64,000 bases of DNA from Dictyoglomus sp. (GCA_025060475.1 JANXBZ010000010.1:29054-93053), one strand, 5' to 3'; positions 44,601 through 53,488 are shown, counted from the first letter of the stretch. Program-made: numbers and translations. The notes: a model not told the origin generated them from the sequence alone.

Positions 44601-44859
44601 TGCTATGAGATGGGGAGGAGATGAGTTTTTAATTTTACTTCGTAAAGTAGATTATGATGATACATTAAAGATTGCTCAGAGAATAGATGAAAAACTGAAG
44701 GAAATTTTTAAAGGAGAATTTGGAATAAGTTATGGGATAGAGGTATCTTCTGAAGAAATTAAAGATTACGAAGATATGATTAGAAGAGCAGATATTAAAA
44801 TGTATACTATAAAGCATGAAAAACTTAGGAAAAAAACTCAAGAATTTAATTTTGATTAA
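41683..44859 (+). CDS. Large P-loop/TPR/GGDEF protein, probable diguanylate cyclase
   Basis: 1058 residues, starting with TTG (weak AGAG site; an in-frame stop at 41659 bars an earlier start). The N-terminus has a P-loop LPSGTGRT (residues 21-28), where the usual Lys is Arg, and a Walker-B-like YFFIDNWQS, as in STAND/AAA_16 NTPases. Residues about 340-800 are helical TPR-like repeats (LNLHLEDIIKL ... AFYFYYLALENAKKSNNKFSLFKVINNLG). The C-terminal GGDEF domain (about 895-1055) has FIDVDSLKTINDTYGH, GGDEF at 978-982 and an I-site RQND at 969-972, so it should make cyclic di-GMP with feedback. The fusion is unusual. Confidence 0.82.
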   Translation: MEKIYYFEKILKENPITYLELPSGTGRTHILLSLYSRLKENSLITNYGSHRTPIGEFLLTILKLIDKEEFWKEKGKSVGPILRRYIHPRFLKVLENYKPEVVLNIDTEVSQIFNIIESILGKTKIKYFFIDNWQSYLEYNKLFKILIPLISEKLNISFFITGENLPEFPIVYRINDKNCEIPITDKDFVTKEMAKAFNIDLEKAKKLYKLSKGNWNNAKIILKNNFRSLEDLLKEKLENLNPQEKKALGAITLIGKTFSTVTLKAVKDLYTPLFLFKDFITSEIIRWEYPLWRFASEEVLNIIKQNISQEEYFQIYSSFVKKIISYNYSDLWGRIAILADRAKDRKTWIFAKIREFRNSNSLQEGLEILRNIVDKRKKEFYLRKISRILIEIQRFSEAIDILKEIENKKLKDKSYMVRCYSYLGKYEEAEKILKEVIENLNLCYDLPEILSNLSSYYFLKKETKEGLKLLNLHLEDIIKLKSSPKYLSNYYNSLAIHNSMEGKLEDAFYFYYLALENAKKSNNKFSLFKVINNLGDLGRYIYGPKFSVKYNFEALDLSKNFSKNIYALSLANLINSCSQFYPIEYIEKLRQELEKLLKDLDVEYFSYIGYRRLAILDINYHKLENIERIIPFLEKIKTISESQLLINILKGFLGEELDWEVLEREVFKTKDDQIIILYLNLLLKRDLSSQIIAKEFSSELPFYRFLKGLITGEDILSLLTYIDSMLDRWEFLDALNSYLQLIDYLEKLSDKSLEYFLYNSYFESLNLSLFLKLDHIKEKLTKKLDKFYDFIIKKHMQIKVLESYLYNAIVSAETEEQVLEILSRIFSDFFKDFLIKIQIGSNTIKEGNLLLGEDTLKYYYKKSPFSIFLYSKETSDPYIIFLLRSLLKAFITFWERKYGIYDPLTGLYNRAYGNKRIEEAYLDYKRIKEPFSVIFIDVDSLKTINDTYGHHYGDFVLQQVASCIKNSIRQNDFAMRWGGDEFLILLRKVDYDDTLKIAQRIDEKLKEIFKGEFGISYGIEVSSEEIKDYEDMIRRADIKMYTIKHEKLRKKTQEFNFD

Positions 44860-44885
44860 AACATTTTTATAGAAAGGGGATAAAA

Positions 44886-46244
44886 ATGAAAAAGGCTCTA
44901 AAATATTTAAAAGAGAATAGAGAGAAGTATATTTCTGATCTTATTGAACTTTTATCCTATCCCAGCATATCAGCAAAAGGAATTGGAATTAAAGAATGTT
45001 CAAAGATTCTTTCAGAAATGTTAAAAAATGTAGGATTTAAAGTAGAGATTTATTCTAATAAAAATAGCTATCCAGTAATATATGGGGAATTAATAACAGG
45101 CGCAGAAAAAACCATAATCTTTTACAATCATTATGACGTTCAACCAGTAGAACCTTTGGAGGAATGGGAAAATGATCCTTTTAAACCTGTAATTAAAGAT
45201 GGAAAAATTATTGCAAGAGGAGTTGCTGACAATAAAGGAAACATAATGAGTAGACTTAAGGCTATTGAAAGTTATTTAAAAGCTTATGATGATTTACCCG
45301 TTAATATAAAATGGGTTATAGAAGGAGAAGAAGAAATTGGTTCCATTAATTTATCTGAGTTTATTAAAGAGTATAGGGAAAGACTAATGGGAGAAGGCAT
45401 TATATGGGAATCAGGAGGCAGAGATTCAAAAGGTTATCCTAAATTAAGTTTTGGATGTAAAGGAATAATATATATTGAGCTTGTTTCTAAAAAAGGAAAA
45501 AAAGATTTACATTCCGCTTACGCTTCTATTGTAGAAAATCCTACATGGCATATTATTTCTGCATTAAATGTTCTAAAAGACGTCAAAGAGGATAAAATTT
45601 TAGTTCCTGGATTTTATGATGATATATTGGAACCATCTCCAGAAGAATGGGAGCTTTTAGAAAAATATCCTATAGAGGAAGAGGAATTAAAAGAGAGTTT
45701 AGGTGTTTCTAAATTTATTAATAATTTATCAGGAAAAAACCTTTACAAAAAGCTGTTATATAGCCCCACTTGTAACATATGTGGAATCTATTCAGGCTAC
45801 ATAGGAGAGGGATCAAAAACCGTTTTACCAAAATATGCAAAGGTAAAAATTGATTTTAGATTAGTTCCTAACCAAAAGGCAGAAGTTTTATTTGAAAATA
45901 TCAAAAATTATTTAAAAGAAAAAGGATTTGATGACTTAGAAGTTATACCTTACGGGCTAGAAGACCCTGTTCAAACACCTATAAACAATCCTCTTAAAGA
46001 AGTAATTGAAAAAAGTGCAGAGAAAATATTTGGCGTAAAACCAAAACTTTCTCCAAGAATGTCGGGAACGGGACCTATGGCATTATTTTATAATGAATTA
46101 AAAATTCCTATAGTAGAAGGAGTAGGTTGTGGACATCCAGCTTCTCAGGTTCATGCTCCTAATGAAAATTGTTTTTTAGAAGATTATTTCAAGACTATAG
46201 AATGGGTTATTGGAATTATTGATGAATACAGGGGGGTCTCTTAA
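44886..46244 (+). CDS. M20 family metallopeptidase/dipeptidase
   Basis: 452 residues. M20 metal ligands are in order: NHYDVQP (His), RGVADNKGN (Asp, bridging), EGEEEIGS (catalytic Glu-Glu), WESGGRD and a terminal GCGHPASQVHAPNE (His). A lid domain lies between (GCKGIIYIELVSKKGKKDLHSAYAS). It probably cleaves dipeptides or acylated amino acids in the cytoplasm, with two zinc or cobalt ions. GAAAGGGG precedes the ATG. It follows the GGDEF gene by 26 bases and its stop lies inside a long hairpin. Confidence 0.9.
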   Translation: MKKALKYLKENREKYISDLIELLSYPSISAKGIGIKECSKILSEMLKNVGFKVEIYSNKNSYPVIYGELITGAEKTIIFYNHYDVQPVEPLEEWENDPFKPVIKDGKIIARGVADNKGNIMSRLKAIESYLKAYDDLPVNIKWVIEGEEEIGSINLSEFIKEYRERLMGEGIIWESGGRDSKGYPKLSFGCKGIIYIELVSKKGKKDLHSAYASIVENPTWHIISALNVLKDVKEDKILVPGFYDDILEPSPEEWELLEKYPIEEEELKESLGVSKFINNLSGKNLYKKLLYSPTCNICGIYSGYIGEGSKTVLPKYAKVKIDFRLVPNQKAEVLFENIKNYLKEKGFDDLEVIPYGLEDPVQTPINNPLKEVIEKSAEKIFGVKPKLSPRMSGTGPMALFYNELKIPIVEGVGCGHPASQVHAPNENCFLEDYFKTIEWVIGIIDEYRGVS

Positions 46245-46255
46245 GATCCCCCTGT
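46228..46255. terminator. Long hairpin at the end of the M20 gene
   Basis: A 12-bp stem ACAGGGGGGTCT/AGATCCCCCTGT with one G-U pair and loop CTTA. It overlaps the stop codon of the M20 gene and lies 9 bases before the convergent LamG gene end. There is no T-run on either strand, so it may act as an mRNA 3-prime end or pause site for both genes. Confidence 0.55.
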
Positions 46256-46263
46256 AAAAATCT

Positions 46264-47022
46264 TTATCTTAAATTATATAAAGCTAAAACCTCCGATTCT
46301 GAAAGAGCTCTATCATAAATTCTAAGCTCATCAAATTTACCCCTTAAAGCAGGATCCCAGTAATTAACTCCAATAGCAAAGGTACCTCCAGGTTTTAAAC
46401 TAAATATATCAGGAACAAGTCCCTCTTCAGTAGGTTGTCCATTTATTTGAACCTTTGTTATCATCTGCTTGCCATTGACATATACCTTGGCTTTTCCTTT
46501 ATCTACTACTATCACTACATGATACCACTTTTCTGTCTGTAGATTTTCACTAAAAAGCCCATCGTACCAAATATTTTTCACATCATCTCTTGCCCATAAT
46601 AGAGTTCCTTGAGGCCATCCAAAAGGAACAAAACTAATCCAGCGAAATGCATTTTGGGGATCAATGTAGACTCCAAAGAAAGTGGTAGTATGCATTGTGA
46701 ATTTTTCAATATAAACCCAAAAAGAAACACTATAGTCATAATCTTTAATCAAGTCATCAGGTAGAAGTACTCCCCTTTGTCCTGGTAATAATACTGCCTT
46801 TCCTATCACTCCATCAGTAAACTCAATAGATGAAGCAGATATAGGAATCCTTACTCCTGTTGGCTTTCCTTCAGGAAATTTTCCTGTGGCATCCTTTAGA
46901 TTTCCTTCAAAAGGAAAATAGGCTATTAAATCCTTATTAGGATCAAAAGAGGATATTTGAGAAAAACCGATAGAAACAACAAGAGAGAAAATAAAAGAAA
47001 AAAGAATTAATTTTTTAAGCAT
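46264..47022 (-). CDS. Secreted LamG/concanavalin A-like domain protein
   Basis: 252 residues with an N-terminal signal peptide (MLKKLILFSFIFSLVVSIGFSQ). The mature protein has the LamG-type jelly-roll shape: LIAYFPFEGNLKDATGK, YSVSFWVYIEKFTMHTTTFFGVY, WYHVVIVVDKGKAKVYVNGKQM, GKFDELRIYDRALSESEVLALYN. These domains bind carbohydrate or are parts of glycosidases; no catalytic residues are evident. AAAGGAGG precedes the ATG. It is the last gene of the arabinan operon, 18 bases after the GH43 gene, so it may bind arabinan at the surface. Confidence 0.85.
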   Translation of the reverse strand: MLKKLILFSFIFSLVVSIGFSQISSFDPNKDLIAYFPFEGNLKDATGKFPEGKPTGVRIPISASSIEFTDGVIGKAVLLPGQRGVLLPDDLIKDYDYSVSFWVYIEKFTMHTTTFFGVYIDPQNAFRWISFVPFGWPQGTLLWARDDVKNIWYDGLFSENLQTEKWYHVVIVVDKGKAKVYVNGKQMITKVQINGQPTEEGLVPDIFSLKPGGTFAIGVNYWDPALRGKFDELRIYDRALSESEVLALYNLR

Positions 47023-47040
47023 TTTAAAATCCTCCTTTTT

Positions 47041-48462
47041 TTATTTTTTAATTCCCCATATGGAAATTCCTTTTTTAGATAAGCAGGAGAAAGTAATAGT
47101 TTTTTTCATAGTATTTGGATTCCATTGAGATAGAATTACCCCCTTGTATTCTTCCTTATACTTTTCTTCTTCTAGAATAAGATTAATAAAATTATCTCTC
47201 ACCTCCCATCTCCCTTTAATCTCTCCTATAATTGTTCCATCTTCTTTTAAGATGATATTTATTGGTGTTTTTATATCCGAACTTATATCCTTTCCATGAT
47301 TGATAAGAAAATATTCTCCTCTTATTTCATCAATATTTAAGCTTCTTAACGTTTCTCCTCCATAAGGAAATGGAGCTATTACTGGCCATCCATCAGAGTT
47401 AAAGAACAACTGATGAACCCTTATAGTAAAATATTCTCCTTTTCCAGGAAATCGAGTATGAAAAACAATGTACCATTTATCTGTATCTTTATCATAATAA
47501 ACAGAATTATGACCAGGAGAAACATACCCATAGGTTAATGTGCTTCTTGGATTTTCTCTATTTAGATTAAAATTCCCTATTAATTTCACACCATAAGCAC
47601 CAACCCTTTCCCTATCTCTTCCTATTGCTTCTCTCATATCTTTACCTTCCCAATCGAAATAAGGTCCATCGGGATTTTCCGATCGAGCAACTCTAATGTT
47701 ATAACCACCTTTAGAATCTAGTCCTCCAAAACTAAGAAAAAGATAATAATATTTTGTCTGAGGGTTATAAATAATAAAGGAACCTTCAATAGGTGCATGA
47801 TTTCCTCCTGCAAGTCTTTTTCCGTAACCTTGATTAGGTAAAGACAAACCTGTTTTTGGATCTAATTGAATGATATATATACCCCCAAAATACGATCCAT
47901 AAGACATCCACAATCTTCCATCTTTATCGTAAAAAACATGAGGATCAATACAATTGGGATGTTTCATGGGATCATAGATAGTTCCATCAGGAGCTAATCC
48001 TTCCTCAAATCTAATTCCCGATCTTATTATTATTTGAAGATTTTTATATGGACCTTCAATACTGTCAGATACAGCTATTCCTATGAGCGAGCGAAAAGCC
48101 CCAAAGGAGCTTACACAATAATACATGTAAAATTTTTTATCTAATAATTGTATTACACAGGGAGCCCATATATCAGGAGAAGGAATCTCTGCATATTCAA
48201 AAGCCTCTGAAAGTTCTTTACTTATCTTAGGAATAATTCTATTACCATCTCTTTGATCGGAATTTACAACTTGCCAAAGCATAAGATCCTTTGATTTTGC
48301 CACTGCAAGATGAGAACCAAAAACATAATAATATTCTCCAGCTTTGACAATAGCTGGATCATGAACAGATGCCCATATTTGTAAAGGCATAGTATCTTGA
48401 GAAAATGTTGGAAAAAGAATTATAACTGTTATTAAAAAACTTAAAACAATAAAACGTACCAT
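47041..48462 (-). CDS. Secreted GH43 endo-1,5-alpha-L-arabinanase
   Basis: 473 residues. A signal peptide (about 1-21, ending FSQD) is followed by a five-bladed propeller with SVHDPAIVKAGEYYYVFGSH (catalytic base Asp), CIDPHVFYDKDGRLWMSYGS (pKa-tuning Asp region) and IEGSFIIYNPQTKYYYLFLS (acid Glu). The C-terminal 120 residues (GEYFLINHGKDISSDIKTPINIILKEDG ... VILSQWNPNTMKKTITF) match the extra beta domain of Abn2-type arabinanases. It should cut the arabinan backbone outside the cell, giving oligomers for the neighbouring importer. AAAGGGGG lies before the ATG. Its neighbour is GH51, which removes side groups. Confidence 0.9.
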   Translation of the reverse strand: MVRFIVLSFLITVIILFPTFSQDTMPLQIWASVHDPAIVKAGEYYYVFGSHLAVAKSKDLMLWQVVNSDQRDGNRIIPKISKELSEAFEYAEIPSPDIWAPCVIQLLDKKFYMYYCVSSFGAFRSLIGIAVSDSIEGPYKNLQIIIRSGIRFEEGLAPDGTIYDPMKHPNCIDPHVFYDKDGRLWMSYGSYFGGIYIIQLDPKTGLSLPNQGYGKRLAGGNHAPIEGSFIIYNPQTKYYYLFLSFGGLDSKGGYNIRVARSENPDGPYFDWEGKDMREAIGRDRERVGAYGVKLIGNFNLNRENPRSTLTYGYVSPGHNSVYYDKDTDKWYIVFHTRFPGKGEYFTIRVHQLFFNSDGWPVIAPFPYGGETLRSLNIDEIRGEYFLINHGKDISSDIKTPINIILKEDGTIIGEIKGRWEVRDNFINLILEEEKYKEEYKGVILSQWNPNTMKKTITFSCLSKKGISIWGIKK

Positions 48463-48489
48463 TCAATATATCCCCCTTTAACCATTTAG

Positions 48490-50427
48490 TTAGGGATCTA
48501 AAACCTTAAGCCTCATAATTGTTATAGAAAATGCCTTAAAAGTATAAACAAAAGGATTTTTCAAATCTTTCAATTCGCCTTCCCTTGGAAAAACCTTTAA
48601 GTTATCAAAATAATTTTCATCTTGAGGATTTTTAGAAGAAAGTTCAATTATTCTTCCTTCTCCCTTTAGAGTTCTTTTTCCTTTAATTTCAATTTTTACA
48701 GATCTATCCTCTGCCCACGGATTAACGACTTTAATTATTATCTCTTTTTTATTACCATCAAAACTACAAACATGGTAAAGAGATTTAAATCTATAGCCAA
48801 TTAAAAGTAATTGTTCTTCTGATAGAGAGGACTTTAATAAATTATCTCCTCGATTTTCACTAAAAATCTTTTGAACATAATAGCTTGGTGTCCCAAAAGC
48901 TCTAGCCCCATCAAACCAGATTAAATCTGGTACCCATTGAGACCAATTAATACGATTAAATAAAGGAGCATAAGATGCCATTATTACCAAATCAGGATTT
49001 TTTTCCAATCCTGTCATAAATGCAGCTTCTGCTAGAGCTGATTGTAAGTTATTTTTTCTTCCTACAGTATGAGCTGCATACTCTCCTACCATTACCTTGG
49101 GACCTTCTCTTGGATATTTTGTATATCTATCTGAATTTGCTAAGAACCACTCAGGAGTTGTATATATATGCTCATCAAATATATCAACACCTATTTCCCT
49201 TGCAAAATTCCAAGCCTGTCTAAAAGAAGATCCCTCATAACTTGGAGGTCCACTGAACACAATTTTAATTTCAGGATATTTTTCTTTTATAGCTTTCCAA
49301 AAAAGTTGAAATCGTATATGATATTCCTCTCCCCAATTTTCATTCCCTATTCCTATATACTTTACATTAAATGGTTCTAAATGTCCTAAAGAAGCCCGAA
49401 TAGATCCCCAATAGGTATTTATTGGACCATTTGCAAACTCAATAAAATCAAGAACATCTTGAATCCAATCCTTCATCTGCTCTATAGGACAATATTCTGC
49501 TCCTCTCACCTGGCAAGAAATACCTGCATTAAAAATTGGAATAGGTTCTGCAGAGAGATGTTCGCATAGTAGTAGATATTCATAAAAACCTATCCCATAA
49601 GATTGATGATAGCCCCAGAGATTTCTATTTGTCTTTCTTTCCTCAATTCTTCCTATAGTATCTTTCCATCGGTAAGCATTCCTAAGACTATCTCCCTCCA
49701 CAAGACATCCTCCTGGAAATCTCACAAAACCAGGCTTTAGATCCTCTAGCATTTTTACTAAATCTACTCTCATTCCATTCCATGTCTTTTCAGGAAAAAG
49801 AGATATCATATCTAAACAAAGATTTCCGATCCCTTTCACATTAATAACCAATTGTGAGTCCAAAACATCTTCCTCAACAGAAAGTTCGGTAGATATCTTT
49901 TTCCATTCATTAATAAATTTTTGAGTTATAATATGGGTTTTTGAATATGATTTTCCTTTTTTATCCCTTAGTTCTATTTTAATAGTTCCCTCAAACTCTG
50001 GTTCACCCTTAATGTAATAAGAAAGAATATAATTTTCTCCTTTTTTAAGAGAAATACCTCCATAGCCATCATTTGTAATGATAATTTCACTTTTATTTGA
50101 TCTAATCTCTAGTTTTAAATAATTTAAGTTGTTTTTATTAAGAGGACCTTGGTTATCTGTATATACTTTTACGTTAGAGTCGTTTAATATTTGAATATTC
50201 CATCCTTCTAACTTATTCGTATGCTCAAAGGATCTATTCCTAATAAGTTCAGCATAAAGCCCTCCATCTACAGCGTAATTAATATCTTCAAAAAATATTC
50301 CATATAAAGTTCTGGGAATAGTTGGTCCCAATTCTGAGGTATCAATAATAAGAATATTTTGGGATTCTGCCTGTGAGGTAATAAATAAAAAAATTAGAAA
50401 TATAACCAAATATTTAATTAATTTCAT
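48490..50427 (-). CDS. Secreted GH51 alpha-L-arabinofuranosidase with N-terminal carbohydrate-binding-like domain
   Basis: 645 residues, clearly different from the 510-residue intracellular enzyme at 206-1738. A signal peptide (1-22) is followed by TLYGIFFEDINYAVDGGLYAELIRNRSFEH, then a CBM4-like beta-sandwich insert (about residues 75-215) and the GH51 barrel. Acid/base Glu363 is in GIGNENWGEEYH and nucleophile Glu449 in VMVGEYAAH. It probably strips arabinofuranosyl side chains from pectic arabinan or arabinoxylan outside the cell. GGAGGGAAG precedes the ATG. It lies between the GH43 gene and the importer permeases in one operon. Confidence 0.92.
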   Translation of the reverse strand: MKLIKYLVIFLIFLFITSQAESQNILIIDTSELGPTIPRTLYGIFFEDINYAVDGGLYAELIRNRSFEHTNKLEGWNIQILNDSNVKVYTDNQGPLNKNNLNYLKLEIRSNKSEIIITNDGYGGISLKKGENYILSYYIKGEPEFEGTIKIELRDKKGKSYSKTHIITQKFINEWKKISTELSVEEDVLDSQLVINVKGIGNLCLDMISLFPEKTWNGMRVDLVKMLEDLKPGFVRFPGGCLVEGDSLRNAYRWKDTIGRIEERKTNRNLWGYHQSYGIGFYEYLLLCEHLSAEPIPIFNAGISCQVRGAEYCPIEQMKDWIQDVLDFIEFANGPINTYWGSIRASLGHLEPFNVKYIGIGNENWGEEYHIRFQLFWKAIKEKYPEIKIVFSGPPSYEGSSFRQAWNFAREIGVDIFDEHIYTTPEWFLANSDRYTKYPREGPKVMVGEYAAHTVGRKNNLQSALAEAAFMTGLEKNPDLVIMASYAPLFNRINWSQWVPDLIWFDGARAFGTPSYYVQKIFSENRGDNLLKSSLSEEQLLLIGYRFKSLYHVCSFDGNKKEIIIKVVNPWAEDRSVKIEIKGKRTLKGEGRIIELSSKNPQDENYFDNLKVFPREGELKDLKNPFVYTFKAFSITIMRLKVLDP

Positions 50428-50432
50428 TATTA

Positions 50433-51305
50433 CTACTTCCCTCCAGTACTAATTGAAATTCCTTGCATCAAATACCTATGGAATATAATAAATATTATTA
50501 ATGTGGGAGCCACTGATATAAAAGCACCAGCCATTAAGGGACCAATACCTCTAAAAGGATCTGCCCAACCTGCTGCGAATCTTACTAATGCGATGGGTAA
50601 AGTCAACTTTTCTGGAGTATTCATTACCAACAATGGCCATAAGAAACTGTTCCATGAAGCCAAGAAAGACATCAAACCCAAAGTAAGTAATGCTGGCCTT
50701 ACAAAAGGAAGAACAATAGTTAACAAAAATCTAAGTCTTGAACAACCATCTATCCAAGCAGCATCTTCAAGTTCTCGAGGTATACCTAACATATATTGTC
50801 TTAAAAGAAAAACACCAAAAGTGCCTCCAAGCCCAGGAAGGATCAAAGCAGAAAAACTATCTATCAAACCTAAGGTGTGAATTATAAAAAATTGAGGAAC
50901 TAAAAAAAGAACTCCTGGAAAAGCAAGAATTCCTACGTAACTCCAGAATATTAAGTTTCTACCTCTAAATCTTAATCTTGAAAGAGCATAAGCAGCAGGT
51001 GTCGCGATAATTAAGCCCAAAATCGTTGCTAAAGATGCAACAATTAAACTATTAACAATACCTCGAGAAACACTTATTCCACTTGCAGGAGCAAAGACTA
51101 TATTATAGTTTTCTAAAGTAGCTTCCTTGGGAATCCATCGAGGTGGATTTTCTGCAACAGCAGTATAGGTTGATTTAAAAGATGTAGATAGCATCCAAAA
51201 AATTGGAATAAACCAAAAACCTGCAATAATCCAAAGAATTACAGATAATATTACTTGCTTTGTCTTTTTATTTACTAATTTATTTAAAATACCAATTTTC
51301 CTCAT
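50433..51305 (-). CDS. ABC sugar transporter permease (MalG-like)
   Basis: 290 residues, six membrane helices. The EAA-type motif is LEDAAWIDGCSRLRFLLTIVLPFVRPALLTLG. FWMLSTSFKSTYTAVAENPPRWIPKEATLENYNIVF is typical of this permease type. GGAG precedes the ATG. It pairs with the next permease and the binding protein in the arabinan operon, only 5 bases before the GH51 gene. Confidence 0.92.
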   Translation of the reverse strand: MRKIGILNKLVNKKTKQVILSVILWIIAGFWFIPIFWMLSTSFKSTYTAVAENPPRWIPKEATLENYNIVFAPASGISVSRGIVNSLIVASLATILGLIIATPAAYALSRLRFRGRNLIFWSYVGILAFPGVLFLVPQFFIIHTLGLIDSFSALILPGLGGTFGVFLLRQYMLGIPRELEDAAWIDGCSRLRFLLTIVLPFVRPALLTLGLMSFLASWNSFLWPLLVMNTPEKLTLPIALVRFAAGWADPFRGIGPLMAGAFISVAPTLIIFIIFHRYLMQGISISTGGK

Positions 51306-51311
51306 AATTTA

Positions 51312-52214
51312 TCACTCCTCAGCACTTTTAATTGTTCTTGTAAGCATTGCCAGTTGCAATAATCCAAAAATTAATACCACTGCAAATATATACCATGAAA
51401 TCGCAGCAGCCCTTCCCAACTCCTGACGAGTAAATCCCACAAGATAGAGGTAATAAACCATAGTACGTGTAGTTCCTGCAGGACCCCCTCCTGTGAAAAA
51501 GTAAACCTGGTCAAATAAACCAAAAGCTAATAATACTTGTCTTACCACATCAAAAAAAAGAACATTTCTCATCCAAGGAAGAGTAATGTGCCAAAAACAC
51601 TTCCAAGAACTTGCTCCATCAACCTTTGCAGCTTCATACTGCTCAGGAGGAATTCTCTGAAGAGCTCCAAGATAAAGTAATACACTAAATCCAACTATCC
51701 ACCAAATTGTAGTTATAATAATGCATGTCCATGCTCGAGTAGGTGTCTCAAACCAAGAAATTGCTTCCTTTAATATCCCTATTTTATTAAGATAATAGTT
51801 GGCAAGACCCGAGGGATAAGAAGCATAAATCCACTTCCAAGTTGTAAGGATACCAACAGATCCAAAAAAGGTGGGAGAAACAAAAGCAACTAATAACCAT
51901 AATTTTCCATATACCTTTTGATTTAAAAGTAATGCAATAAGAAGACCAACAATAATTGTTAAAGGAACACTGATAATTGCAAAAATTACTGTATTTCTAA
52001 CTGCTAACCAAAATCTATCATCATTCCAAATACGTATGAAATTTTCAAGTCCTATAAAAATTTTTTGTCCAAGTAAATTCCAATTATGAGTACTCATTAG
52101 AACATTAGTAATAAGGGGGACAGCAATAAATAACAGAAAGAATAGAAAATGGGGGAGGAGGAACCCCCAATTTCCTACCTCCCACCACAGTTTCTTAGAA
52201 GAAAATTTAATCAT
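51312..52214 (-). CDS. ABC sugar transporter permease (MalF-like)
   Basis: 300 residues, six membrane helices, EAA motif YEAAKVDGASSWKCFWHITLPWM. It is translated just ahead of the MalG-like gene with a 6-base gap, and its own start has GAAGGAGAG. It should form the channel of an arabino-oligosaccharide importer with its partner. No ATPase subunit is encoded in the cluster. Confidence 0.92.
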   Translation of the reverse strand: MIKFSSKKLWWEVGNWGFLLPHFLFFLLFIAVPLITNVLMSTHNWNLLGQKIFIGLENFIRIWNDDRFWLAVRNTVIFAIISVPLTIIVGLLIALLLNQKVYGKLWLLVAFVSPTFFGSVGILTTWKWIYASYPSGLANYYLNKIGILKEAISWFETPTRAWTCIIITTIWWIVGFSVLLYLGALQRIPPEQYEAAKVDGASSWKCFWHITLPWMRNVLFFDVVRQVLLAFGLFDQVYFFTGGGPAGTTRTMVYYLYLVGFTRQELGRAAAISWYIFAVVLIFGLLQLAMLTRTIKSAEE

Positions 52215-52240
52215 CTTAATTTCTCTCCTTCTTAATCCTA

Positions 52241-53488
52241 TTATTTAACCATCGCCCAGTAATCATCTAGAATACTCTGAACAGCCTTCTCAGCTTTTTC
52301 CATAGCTTGTTCTGGGGTTAATTTTCTTGTTATTAGCACATCCTCAAGATTAACAGCTATCTCATCTACTACCTCTGAAATATATGGGAAGAATTGGAAA
52401 GTCTTTACATATGGTAATTGCTGGGCTACAACATAGATATGGGGTAGCTTCTTTTTTAATTCTTCGCTTCTTGCTATAGATTTTCTTGCAGGAGTTTGTC
52501 CTGCCGCATACCAATCAAGGGCATGCTCCCATAGATATCTTATCCATTTCATTGCAGCCTCAAAAACTCTTTTATCTTCAACCATAACTTTCGGTAGAGC
52601 TAAAACATGAGATCCACCAAATACTGCAGGTTTCGTTCCTAATAGTGGTGCTGGAGCATATCCAAAATCTTTTCCAAGAGCTTCCATCCATGGATTGATA
52701 GTCCAAATACCCGTTATTAAAACAGAAGTTTGTCCAGATTGGAAGGGTGGTCCTGGATCTACCGCAGCCTTAGGTAAGATTCCTCGATCTTGTAAATCCA
52801 TCATAAAATATAAAGTTTTTATTGCTGCTTCTTTAAAGGCTGGTTTTTTGAAATCCGGGGTTAGTAAATCACCACCATGTTGCCAGAGAAGATGGACAAA
52901 TATCCACGCCCAAGTAGGTGTTTCATAGTAAGGAGTTAACCCCTTGGGTGTAATTTTCTTTAGGGCTTCCATAGCTTTTATAAACTCGGCTCTTGTCTTT
53001 GGAGGTTTTTCTGGATCTAAGCCTGCTTTTTTAAAGTTTGCCTTATTATATGCCATATAGAAAATCCATACATCAAGAGGAATCCCATAATATTTATTAT
53101 CTTTAACTAATCCTTCTAAAAGTTGAGGATAAATATCACGAATATCGATTCCATAATTTTTTAGCTCTGTAGCTGTAAAAGGTCTAAAGTGATCAAGGTA
53201 TAAAGGCATATCAAATTTTCGCATAAACAAAACTTGAGGTGCAGACTTTGTAGCTATTCCTGTAGATAGCTTTTGCTTATATTCTACCGAGGATACAACT
53301 ACTAAGTGTACAACTTCTACATCAGGATTCTGTTTATTAAAGTTTTGTATAATCCTATCCATGTAAGCACCATCTGCACCACCTAGTGGAGTCATAAAAG
53401 TTATTGTTGTTTTAGTTTGTGGAATTGCGGTATTAAATAATACTGTGAATATAGTTAATAACAAACAAAGGATAAAATATTTTTTCAC
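52241..53488 (-). CDS. ABC sugar transporter, substrate-binding protein
   Basis: 415 residues from the GTG at 53488, chosen because AGGAGGTG lies about six bases upstream; another GTG three codons earlier overlaps that site. The signal peptide is KKYFILCLLLTIFTVLFNTAIPQTK, with no lipobox at the cleavage point. The mature protein is a family-1 solute-binding protein: ITFMTPLGGADGAYMDRIIQNFNKQNPDVEVVHLVV, VLFMRKFDMPLYLDHFRPF, YYGIPLDVWIFYMAYNKANFKKAGLDPE. As first gene of the arabinan operon it likely captures arabino-oligosaccharides. It lies next to the palindrome at 53574-53591. Confidence 0.92.
   Translation of the reverse strand: MKKYFILCLLLTIFTVLFNTAIPQTKTTITFMTPLGGADGAYMDRIIQNFNKQNPDVEVVHLVVVSSVEYKQKLSTGIATKSAPQVLFMRKFDMPLYLDHFRPFTATELKNYGIDIRDIYPQLLEGLVKDNKYYGIPLDVWIFYMAYNKANFKKAGLDPEKPPKTRAEFIKAMEALKKITPKGLTPYYETPTWAWIFVHLLWQHGGDLLTPDFKKPAFKEAAIKTLYFMMDLQDRGILPKAAVDPGPPFQSGQTSVLITGIWTINPWMEALGKDFGYAPAPLLGTKPAVFGGSHVLALPKVMVEDKRVFEAAMKWIRYLWEHALDWYAAGQTPARKSIARSEELKKKLPHIYVVAQQLPYVKTFQFFPYISEVVDEIAVNLEDVLITRKLTPEQAMEKAEKAVQSILDDYWAMVK

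Noticed and set aside
41683..44859. MalT-like transcriptional activator
   Set aside because: The P-loop plus TPR layout is similar, but there is no LuxR-type HTH; the C-terminus is a GGDEF domain.
46228..46255. Standard rho-independent terminator at the M20/LamG junction
   Set aside because: The stem is strong but neither strand has a U-tract, so it is listed only as a hairpin of uncertain role.
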